Program-made: the position numbers and the translations under genes
Notes under the pieces: generated by a model
What the model was told of the DNA's origin: nothing
Seen by the model: only the letters and a program-made list of their open reading frames with translations
Database searches by the model: none
DNA from: Strongylocentrotus purpuratus
Lineage: Eukaryota > Echinodermata > Echinoidea > Camarodonta > Strongylocentrotidae
Assembly: GCF_000002235.5 (NCBI RefSeq)
Contig: NW_022145597.1
Span: 31,068,797 to 31,132,796 of the forward strand
Direction: 5' to 3'
Length of the DNA: 64,000 nt
Shown here: piece by piece, positions 46,310 to 57,200 of the stretch
Layout of the letters: every line of letters starts with the position of its first letter
How positions within the stretch are numbered: position 1 is the stretch's first letter

Positions 46310-46500
46310 ATTTCCGAGTTGGACTCTCTGGCTCTTGGAGTTGCGAGCGACTCCAGCGCAGCAGAATTTTCCCATCACCGTCCCCAGAACCTTAACCCAT
46401 GCCTGCCCCAGCCCGGCGGGCGTGGACTGGCGCGCTCCGCTGCTGCAGGAGCTGCGGTGGCTTGTCATGAGACAACCCGGGCCGGGTACAGACTACAGTA
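46310..46500. other. GC-rich island
   Basis: CpG-containing GC-rich patch in otherwise AT-rich sequence. It could be an old promoter or exon of the THAP relic. No frame is convincing. Confidence 0.3.
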
Positions 46501-46569
46501 CAGTCACTGCATAAACTACATTTTTAGCTCTAAAATGTCCTTATTAATCAACATAACATTAAGAAGAAC

Positions 46570-46720
46570 TTACTTGTGAACTATTATGCAGTTCCCTTTC
46601 TTTCTTGGGTTTGAACGTCCAAATGCAGCGCACGAACCTGGCTTCTCCAAATTTTTCCACGTATGTTGTGCACAGTATCTTGTTGGGTCGTTCGTTTTTC
46701 TGCCCTCCTTAGTAATGGCG
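46570..46720 (-). pseudogene. Possible THAP-domain N-terminal exon
   Basis: The minus strand reads SCAAFGRSNPRKKGNCIIVH before a GTAAGT donor. This resembles the start of the THAP C2CH motif (C-x4-C-x-N), but the second Cys is Arg and there is no ATG upstream in frame. It lies 0.9 kb upstream of the THAP relic on the same strand. The middle exon was not found. Confidence 0.35.
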
Positions 46721-47179
46721 GCCACCGCTCCAGGTCAACACAGCAATTTGAGCGAGTACGCCCTCTAGTGTTAGTAGTTATATATCTCTATGGTCGGCAA
46801 TAATCAGCCCAAAACTTGGATATGGGAGGTTGGAAGGATATATCTTTTTTATAATGTTATCCGGTCTTACCCTTAACCATCCTATGTTTAATCTATGTAG
46901 GAATAACATGCGAGTACGATAAGAGAAACATCGGGACCATTACTGAAGTAACTTTTAAAATATTAGCTTAGAAATGACCACCAAACGGAAAAAATTGACA
47001 TTTTTTCCGTCTGAGTTATAAACAATTCACATCTAGGTACACTAATACAAATACGATTTTCTGAAAATTCAGGTATGATTTTTTAAGTTTCTTTCAAGTA
47101 TATTTCTGCGCATTGCAGCGCCAATATTCTTCACTGCTTCAAAATCACCCTTGATTTTTTTTTTTGCAACGAATTTGAT

Positions 47180-47860
47180 ACGAGGTCCGCGAGTGTTCCC
47201 CGTTCCTTGCGTGTTGAAAGTTTGGTAAAACATAGTTTGCATTGACTCGCGCACGAAAAAATGGTCAAAAACAAAATGTCAAATGAAGAAATAAACAAGC
47301 TTTTGTATAGTTATAAGAGTTCTACCGAGGTTTCTTTGTCGATTTAATTTATTATATAGTCTCAATTAGAATTCAGAATTATCTCACTGAAAAGTTAAGA
47401 AACCGACGATGTTCTCGATCGTAGTTATTTTCATTTTGCCAGCAGCCGATCTAGCGTTGTTTGGGCAAAAAGCTAGGCCGCTGCCTTCCCACCGCGAACC
47501 TTTCCGAGTCCCGCTAAAATGGCGCGCTGCGGAGCTCCGAAGCTGCGTTGGTATCGCTGCCAACTCTCAGCCGGCTAGCTCCTCACGACGGACCATTCGC
47601 GGTATGGTGAGAGTGTGTGTGTGAGGTATGATTTTGGATTCGAGAACGCACGTAACGCAACCGTGCGCGTCATTTAGAGCTGTCGAATGTGTACGACCAA
47701 TTTTACATGTACGATTTTTAGTACAGATACTTGGTCAGTTTTCTTCTTATATCTTTGGTTTTACAACATTTAAAAATATAATTTCTTCAAATCTGCTCCT
47801 GACTCGGTTCAGATTAATTGTCTGATGTGTTTTCAAGTCAATTTTTTGAATATATTTTTT
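47180..47860. repeat. Inverted-repeat arm 1
   Basis: About 660 bp, by eye nearly 90% identical to the reverse complement of 50,175-50,840. It contains GC-rich segments such as CACGACGGACCATTCG. The spacer of about 2.3 kb holds the palindrome and the PHD-like fragment. Confidence 0.8.
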
Positions 47861-47903
47861 TGCATGAATTTGCCTAGCCTGACGGTTTTCATAACACTAG
47901 ACT

Positions 47904-48044
47904 CTAGGGCAGCGTTTCTCGAAACCGTTATAACTTATAAGTTCACCGGCATCCCATTGAAACGCGTGTATTAAGTTTAACACGCGTTTCAATGGGATGT
48001 CGGTGAACTTGTAGTTATGACGGTTTCGAGAAACGCTGCCCTAG
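47904..48044. mobile_element. 141 bp near-perfect palindrome (foldback MITE)
   Basis: Starts CTAGGGCAGCGTTTCTCGAA and ends with its reverse complement. Arms of about 65 bp with a few mismatches surround a short TATTAAGTTTA loop. No coding. Confidence 0.85.
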
Positions 48045-48361
48045 TCTACAGTCTATTGGGGAAAACGAGCATGGTAAAACCGGTCACTCAAAGATTTTTA
48101 CTTTTTTTAGGTACTTCTTGATCATTTTGAAGCGCGATTTTTTTTAGGGCTTTAATATTACACCATATCACAGACACTGATAACACGTAGGGCCGTGTAT
48201 CTCAGATCAGGGATATGTGAGTTTAAATGGATTCTCCATCTAACAGAGCCCTTTGAAGCACTCCGCGGCACCGAGAGTCTTTTTTCCCCCTATCATAATC
48301 CCCTTAATCCCCCACCCGGACCGCATAGCTCGTTAATCTCACCCCCAAACTGAGTGACATA

Positions 48362-48643
48362 GGGCTCGCGAAATGCATTGTTGGAAATACACATCGGCTG
48401 CTATCAACAAAAATAGCGGAGTACAGTAGGAAAGAGTATTTGGTAGGCGACGATTTAGACTTTCTGACTGATTTTGAGGAAGATTTGATTCTTGAGGCTG
48501 GTGTATGGGAAGTTGGAGACCAATACAAGTTATGCACGTGTGACATTCCACCAACGGAAAATCTTATTCGTTGCAGCGAACCAGAATGTACGGTTAGATG
48601 GTTTCATGTCGTGAATGCGATATGCATGGGCCACAAAGCATAG
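48362..48643 (+). pseudogene. PHD-like zinc-finger fragment
   Basis: An open frame ends LCTCDIPPTENLIRCSEPEC, then TVRWFHVVNAICMGHKA and stop. CxC, Cx4C, WFH and a following Cys match the first six ligands of a PHD finger of the kind found at the C-terminus of transposon-associated proteins. The last Cys pair is absent and the WFH-Cys spacing is enlarged. Probably a relic. Confidence 0.45.
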
Positions 48644-49756
48644 ATAGTTGATACTAATGCGTATTGACTACTAGCACTGCAGTACGTTTAAATAGGCAGC
48701 ATTTGAAATACATGAATAGTCAATACACTCACAACATACAAATGCACATAATGATCCCGATGCGGTTGATCGGCAAGTTTGACAGTAGACTCACAATTTT
48801 AATTTTTAAATTATTCTTTCTAACATCGGAAAGTTGAACAAATTGTATTTTAATGCCCTTTAGGTGTCATCAATCGTCACTAAAGTACTGCCTTTGAATG
48901 AAATCAGTTGGAGTTTTGTACAGTGGCGTTTGAAATGTTGGAATTAAGAGCACCCAAGAGGGCCAGGGTAGTAATGCAGCTGCAGCTATGTGTGTTTTCA
49001 ACCAACAACATCCAGCATGTACAGCCCAGCGAGCACGGCCGCTTTCGCATCGCCGGCCCGTACTCGGGGTGAAAAGTGGTGATGAATTGACAACTTCTAA
49101 CCCTCGTTAAACCAAATGCGCAAATATATAACACAATTTCATTTAGTTATTTTAAGGGATAAACTTATGGACTTCCTTCCTAGCTATGTAAAAATTTCGG
49201 AAACTTTCGGAAAATGTCAATAATTAGAAGAGAACGTGATGATGATGAGAAACTTGCATTTACTCTAACTCATGATTTCCTTGGTCGATTTCGCTGGTTC
49301 AGATGGCTACGTCTTCAGTAGAGTTATCCGAGCACAGCGAAAGCATTTGATAACCAATAGAAGGTTGCATTGTGCCATACGTTGTCGATTCTTTACTTTA
49401 TATATTAGAGCTATATACATCTTCAATGAATATGACGTCATTTTCTCGGTGACTCGCATGGCTTCAAAGCCTTTTTTTTACGACCAAGTGTTTGGAGAGC
49501 GTTGCGTAACACTTCGTACCATTTGGATCGCCAGAGGGCATCTGTGGTCTGATAAGGGCGGCTGTTGATGGATTTGATGGCTGAAGAGGGTTACATTACT
49601 TGTTGTTACGCCAAGTTAATCTTCAATATCTGTCCCTCGGGAAATTCTTTAGAGACGGTATATCCATTTAAACTCACATATCCCTGCTCAGATTTAACAT
49701 TGTTTAACGATCCCTTTAAAAGCGGAAGGGGTTGGTCTTCGCAAACGGTTTTCAAA

Positions 49757-49920
49757 ATGTGTAATTCCAATCATAAATATCTTGATAATCAGACAGGCGA
49801 TCGGCTTGTATAATTTATGGGATTCCTGACGGACCTAAAGGTTTAAAATTATCATTGCAGCATGAGCTAAATTCAGGATTTTGTTTCAGAATCTGAGACA
49901 AAGTTACCGGATCCCTTTAT
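49757..49920. repeat. Inverted repeat partner of 42,508-42,676
   Basis: Reverse complement of the left block, containing CAGACAGGCGATCGGCTTGT. Confidence 0.75.
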
Positions 49921-50174
49921 TTTAAATCAATGCAGCAGGATACCCCAGTGCACACACAATATCTTTGCGTAATTCAGATTGAGATTCCAATTTCTGATCA
50001 CTCCAGAGGTAGTTTTCGGCACGGCGAGCTCCTGCGTGGGATACCTGCTCCAGCCGCTAGTACAGTGCTATAGATCAGCGGGGAAACGCACGGCGCGCGC
50101 GCTTGCTTCCTATTGTACATGCGGCCGAAAATTGCCTCGCTAGGCCGAAAAAATACCTCCGAAACAGTGAAAAT

Positions 50175-50840
50175 GGAAATATATTCAAAAAATTGACTTG
50201 AAAACACATCAGACAATTAGTCTGAACCGAGTCAGGAGCAAATTTGAAGAAATTATATTTTTAATTGTTGTACAACCAAAGATAAAAGAAGAAGTATTCT
50301 TACTAAAAATGTCCTTAAACATTCGACAGCTGAAAGTGACGCGCACGGTTGCGTTGCGTGTATTCTCGAAACCAAAATCGTACCTCGCACACACACTCTC
50401 ACCATACCACGAATGGTCCGTCGTGGGAAGCTAGCGGGCTGGCAGGTTGCCATCGAGACCAATGCACCTTCGGAGCTCTGCAGCGCGCAATTTTAGCGGA
50501 ACTCAAAACATTCGTGGTGGAAAGGTGGCGGGCTAGCTTTTTGCCAAAACAACGCTAGATAGGCTGCTGGCAAAATGAAAATAACTACGATCGAAAAAAA
50601 ACATCATCGGTTTCTTAACTTTTAAGTGAGATAATTCTGAATTCTTGTTGAGACTATATAATAAATTAAATCGTAAAAGAAACCTTGGTAGATCTCTTAT
50701 AACTATACTTTTGTTTATTTCTTCATTTGACATTTTGTTTTTTTGAGCAATTTTTTCGTGCGCGAGTCAATGCAAACTATGTTTTACCAAACTTTCAACA
50801 CGCAAGGAACGGGGAACACTCGTGGACCTCGCATCACATT
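50175..50840. repeat. Inverted-repeat arm 2
   Basis: Reverse-complement partner of 47,180-47,860. Several open frames on both strands are equally long in both arms but frame-shifted relative to each other, so coding is not supported. Confidence 0.8.
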
Positions 50841-51168
50841 ACATTCCAAATATCACTTATTAAAAGATACTGCAAGTTTAAACGTATTTCCAATTAATAT
50901 AAAAGTAACTTGTGAGTAGACTTCTCAAAGCACCCCTAGTCTGTACACACATTAGCAAGGAATGGGGCCACAAGTCCAACTTGGGTTCTGTTTGCTGGAG
51001 TTTATGTTATTCCATATTTTTATTCACACTCCTTATCTGCTAGCCCATAGAATTCCAGGTAAAGTTATTTTAGGTTGATTTTATACTTTCTAACCAAACA
51101 CAAAATATCTTTATAAAGTGATTGTAAATTTGATTTTTTTGTTTTTTTGTTGTTGGTTTTCTTTACAG

Positions 51169-51264
51169 ATGGTAGAGATGGTGCAGATCCAGGTTCCAAC
51201 AACATGCCATTACAGTTCTCCGCCAAAAGTGGGCCAAAGGTCATAGAGAAAACCTATGATGAAG
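51169..51264 (+). CDS. ENOX: ENOX exon, N-terminal linker
   Basis: 96 bp after TTTACAG, ending one base into a codon at GTTTGT. It encodes GRDGADPGSNNMPLQFSAKS and GPKVIEKTYDE. Polar, with no recognised domain. It splices in phase to 51,705. Confidence 0.75.
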
Positions 51265-54200
51265 GTTTGTGGGAAAAAAAAAGAAGATTGTTGGAATTTA
51301 AAACATTTGACAGAATTCAAGTTTGCGAACAAATGGAGTAGGTCAATTAATACATCTGGTAGAAACTACAGAATGGTAGAATGGTAAGACCCGGCATATG
51401 CAGTTCTCTTTTTAGTCTTAAATGCCTTTGATGTTTCTCCTAGATATTGACAATCTACAAATTTCTGGATGGGAATTATTTAGAAGCAAGTGCCTTTCAG
51501 AGCAGTACTGTAATGGGTTTAAATAAAAATGAAATAACATCTGTCTAACATTCAATCATATCTGAATCATTGCATTCATGCATACATGTATACATGTATG
51601 AAAGCCTTTCATAATCAGAATTTTAGCTAATTCTTGTAGAGATCTTATCCTCACATCCCGTTTCCCATTTTGATTTAATTCCTAAATTTGTTGTCTCCCT
51701 GCAGACCGAGACAACAAATCCTCAGGCAGAAGACTCTCTACTCCAGACCAGGGCTCGCAGCACATGTGGGAAGGGGGCGGAGCCATGGGTTACCAAGACA
51801 ACTCAATGAACGATCCCGGAGCAATAATGATGATGGGCGGCGGCGGTGGTTCAATGTTGCCCGGGTTAGGCCCGGGTTTTGGTGGAATGGGACCTGGTTT
51901 TCCAGGCCCAGGCCCTATGGAGGGGCAGGACTTCATGCAGGGTGGTCCTATGGGCCAAGAGATGGGTCCTATGATGGGACCGATGATGGGACCGATGATG
52001 GGACCGCCCATGGGTGGACCTATGGGCATGGGCGATATGGGCATGGGCGATATGGGCATGGGCGATATGTCTGGTAGTGGTCCAAGGAAACCGGTCCTGC
52101 ACTTTGCTGACTTCACCCTCTTCCCCCCTACTGTGCGTAAGTATTGGCTTCTCCATCTTTTCGTTTCTGATTTCCACTTGTGTGTGGATAAAAAAATAGC
52201 ACTTTAAACCTCAAGTATTTGCTCCAGTGACAATCCTTAGGGCTCAAGGCTTTATTCATCAAAGATATGGGGTTGGAGTTAGGATTGCAATTGGGTTTCA
52301 GTCAGGTCAGGTTCATAGTTAGGGTGAAGTATAATGTTTGGTTCAGGGTGAAATAAAGAAATTGGTCAGTGTGGATATTGACTGTGAAGCAGTTGCTGTG
52401 GGAGTGAGTGTGTCTCGTAACTCCCAAAACGCTTTTCTCCTTTTAGCAAAATGGTCACTCGTATCCAAATGATTGATCTTGTAAAGGAAATCAAGGCCCA
52501 CCATAGGTAGGAGAGCGCCCTCTCTGTTGTAAGACCACCTTCGTCAGAGGTCAACCTCCTAACTTTTCTAACTAATTTTATTTTATGTTTAAACCCTGTA
52601 AACTGTTGGAGTCGGTCCACTGATAAGTGGACTGCCAACCTTTTCATCTTGTCAGAATTACCATAATTAGGTAGCTAAATGAACTAATGTGTTTAAATGA
52701 TTTTGCAATCAATTCCTCATTTTCATTCATTTTTTCATTTTCGTCACCAAATTATACTTATTTGCACAGAGGGCAATTCCACGGTAACGGAAGGACACTC
52801 GGACAAGATTTTTGAACTTCAGGTTCATACTAAAAGAAATGTTTTATTAGTATGTATTAAACTATGGGGAACAAAATGTGTTTCAGTCAAGTGGAAAGCT
52901 TCATCAACTTCACAAAGTTTGGATAAACACTAATTAACTGGAAAAACCATGTCCATTTTTATGTCCTTCCGTTACCGAGATAATTAATATGCACATTCTT
53001 AAACTACTTAACTATAATGACAATTTTTTTGGGGAGAATTAAAGGCACTTATATAGGTATTATATCTGTACTGTTTCACATCTTATACTAATAAAACAGT
53101 TCTTTTAGTATGAACCTGAAGTTCAAAAATCTTGTCTGAGTGTCCTTCCGTTACCGTGGAATTGCCCCAGAGTAAAGAGCTTGACACTTGATACAAATTT
53201 TCATGTATACACTGACTGTGAACATGACGGACAAAGAAAGTGGACAACATATACAGTTCCTCATTCTACCCTCAACGATTGCTAAGGTAGACAAAGGAAC
53301 ATCCCTTCACTGCTATTATGTAAAAATCTGTAGAACAGGTGTCACATGCATATTCACCTTCTCTCCAGATTTTTACATAATAGCAGTGAAGGGATGTTCC
53401 TTTGTCTACCATAGCAATTGTTGAGGGTAGAATGAGGAACTGTATATTTTGTCCGCTTTCTTTGTCCGTCATGTTCATAGTCACTATGAATATGATGGAC
53501 AAAGAAAGCGGACAAAATATACAGTTCCTCAGGTAGATAAAGGAACATCCCTTCACTGCTATTATGGAAAAAGGCGAATAAGCACGTGACACCTGTGCTA
53601 CACATTTTTACACAATAGCACGAAAGGGATATTCCTTTGTCTACCTAAGGAACTGTATATTTTGTCCGCTTTCTTTGTCAGTCATGTTCATAGTGAGTGA
53701 TATCAGTGGATTGTAGTAAGTCCACCTTCATGAACAAGGACGTTTAATGTTCTACCTTCAGACCAAGGCCCACCACCGGTAGGAGAGCGCCCTCTTGGTT
53801 GTAAGACCATCTTCGTTGGAGGTCAACCTCAGAGTATGACGGTCGAGATGATGCTCGAGCTCTTCACTAAATACGGAGGCGAGATCATCAATATCCGACA
53901 AGGAAAGAGAAACTTCTGTCACGTCCGCTTCAAGGATGAACAAGCGGTCGACAAGGCCATGTTTGTTTCGGGTGAGTGTCACTACTCTGTTCAGTCCTGA
54001 CCAACATAAGCCAGTAAGAGTTGAAACTGTTTTTCTGCAAATTGAGAGGTTTTTGACCTGGGCCCTGTCTTTAATACCAAGAGTTAATATCAATCGCAAC
54101 CATGTACAAAAGAAATAGAAGACGGCAAACTTGCGATTGATTGGCAGACTTGCGGTTGATTGGCAGACTTGCAGTTGATTGGCAGACTTGCGATTGATTG

Positions 54201-57200
54201 GCGGACTTGCGATTGATTTGGATCAGACGCAACTCTTTGTAAGACGGAGCCCTGGTGTTGTTGGGATCAGTTGGGGCACCGACCAAATGTTGCAATTTAA
54301 ATCATTGCTTTGGAAATGGAATCTAAATGACATTAGAGTCAAATATGTTAACTTGAATGCTGGTTATGTAATTAGATTATGGGGGGGGGGGGGGGGGAAT
54401 GTCAAGAAGTTGTTTGGATAGGTTGAGTATGTAGTGCATAATCATCAGTGTTTAATTTAAGGTATTTAAGAAATACCGGTAATTAAAATAAAAACAAAAT
54501 GACTTGATCTTGCAGACATTAAAAAGTATTGCACAATGAAATGGATCTGTGGGACTATACACACATGTGGCACCAAACGTTGGTTAAAATGTTTTTGATT
54601 AATTCTAGTCATCTTTCATTCTCCAGGCTACAGAGTGCGAATCGGTGCAAACATTGACCCGCCTAACAACGGACGTCTGCGGTTGGACTTTGCAGAGAAC
54701 CGCGATGACCAGTACGAATTTGAGTGTGACCAGCGGCGCAGGGCCAGAGAAGCAAGACATGCTTACACAACCGTTACGCCAGAAGAACCTGCCGTTAACC
54801 CTAGGTACACGCCCGGGGAGAGCTCCACGCTACTTTCAAAAATCAAAGGTAGGGAACAAACACAGTCATATCTGCATCAGCAACCACCTCTATAGAAAGC
54901 CCACCCGTCTATAAAAATAACATTTCATGTTTCCCTGATAACGATCCAATCATTGAAACATGATTTAAGAAACCTGTGTGTGAAGACCACCTGCCTATAA
55001 AGATCACTTTAATTTGTCTCATGTGGGTGGTCTATTCATACAGGTTTCACTGCTGTAGTTTGTGGTAGGGGTACTGGTAGTGGTAATGGTAGTGATAGTG
55101 GAAGGTGTAGTGGTAGTGGTAGTGGTTGTGGTGGTAGGAGTAGTATTGATAGTTGTAGTGGTAGTCGCAGTAGTTGTGATGTAGTGGTAGTCATAATTAT
55201 AAGTATGTTATATTCAAGGCGGGAGGAGGGGGGGGGGGGGGGGGGCTGTGGTATTCAGAATGAGACCAACTAGGCATCTTCCATTCAAATTTTCATCTTA
55301 TGTTCGAACTAAACATTAACTTCTAATTGACTTCAGAGATTATATATAAGAACATCTGTACAATTTTTCCTCTCCTAGATGGCGAGTCGTTCCCCCAGGC
55401 CGCTAACATGCTTGTGAACTGGCTGGAGAGGGGAGAGTGTGACAAGAGAAACTCAGCTCAGTTCTACAACTTGGTGAAGTCGACACATACGTGAGTAAAA
55501 ACCGATTGCTAGCAATGCAATCTTAATGCAAAAATCTGTTTTTGTTGGGCGATTTTTGTAGTTATCTATAATACTATGGCTTTATATGAAGTCATAGTAC
55601 ATAAGAGTTAGAGCCATTTGCTAATAGCACATTCCGTATGAAAATTTTCTTTCCTGTTCGACTTGTTGGTTGGTTTGCACATGTATAAATCTTATTGTAG
55701 AATAACTGCAGATTTGAAAGGTTTCAGAGAGTAGTGTTTGGAGGTAGTGCCTCGGACCTTGCTGTCCAGTTGGTTCCGGCAAGCAGAGGCATTGTGGGAA
55801 TCTTATAGTTTAATTTTTTTTTTTCTTAAAAGTTTAATATTTCGTGCAGGTCTGACGTCTGAAATTGATATAAGATACTACATTCTACCAGAAAGCTGAA
55901 ACTCAACATGTGTGTGTTCATTCTTGACTTTCAGTCATAAATATCTTGATACAGTATTAAATGAGCAATTCACTTATAAAACTCAGAAATCAGTCGCCAG
56001 CTATCCACTTTCAGAACACAACTAAAGACAAACCTATTTCATATTGCTTACAATTAGTCACTGCTTTTTTGTCTTTCCAAGTTAGAATAATGAACAGAAT
56101 AATTTTTCAGTCTCATCAGCGACTTTATTTAGGCAGTTGACTAGATATTGGCGCTTTGTAAATTCCTGGATTGGAATTGGAATACAAGAGTATGAAATGG
56201 TTCAGAGGATTTCAAATCTGGCCAAATGTCAATTGCAAAATGGTGGATCTGATGTGAACAGTAGTATCCATTTTAAAAGTCATCCATGGTGTGATGAATA
56301 TTACAGTGTACACCACTACCCTTTATTTTGATGATTTCAAATCTGGCCAAATGTCAATTGCAAAATGGTGGATCCGATGTGAACATTAGTATCCATTTTA
56401 ATAGTCATCCGTGGTGTGATGAATATTAAAGTTAATTGGTGGTATTCTCAAAAGTGGACTAGCGTTAGTCCATGGTTTAACCTCCGACTAAGTATGGAAT
56501 GCTAAGTGTCCATATGAATATATTTTTGAATAATTTGATATGTCCCTAAATTACCATGATAACATAATTATTTCCTAGTTATATTGTTGTTTATTAATTA
56601 TGTTATTACATTTTATTTCAATTTAGTGACAGATTAAATTATTCAAAAACATATTCATATGGACACTTGGCATTCCATACTTAGTCAGAGGATTAAACCA
56701 TGGAGTAAAGTTAGTCCGCTTTCGAGAATACCACCCAATAACACTAGCCTTTATTTCTTTGATACCAGGCATGTAAGGAGACTGATTGGTGAGAAAGCTC
56801 AGTGTGACCTGAACCTCAATCAGTAGTCTGCTTTTGAGAATACCACCCAATAACACTAGCCTTTATTTCTTTGATACCAGGCATGTGAGGAGACTGATTG
56901 GTGAGAAAGCTCAGTGTGACCTGAACCTCAATCAGATACAACAGCAGTACAGGATGCAGGTCATTGGACTCATTACACAATGTAAGTCAGGCTTCACACT
57001 CTTTCTTGCATCCCCTGCAACAGTTCACTCCGTCAAGACCCCATGGGTCACAAAACTTGTCATCAGTGACAAATGACAGTTTTTGTTATAAGCTACTGAA
57101 ATCCTTGCTTCTGATTGGTTATCAGCAGATTTGTCATTGATTTTTGTCATTTGTTATTGAGAAAAGGCTTTGTGAAACAGGTCCCAGTTCTATCGCCAAA

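Noticed and set aside
51688..52077. 129-codon frame with HGRYGHGRYGHGRY
   Set aside because: Shadow of the Gly/Met repeats of the ENOX exon in another frame.
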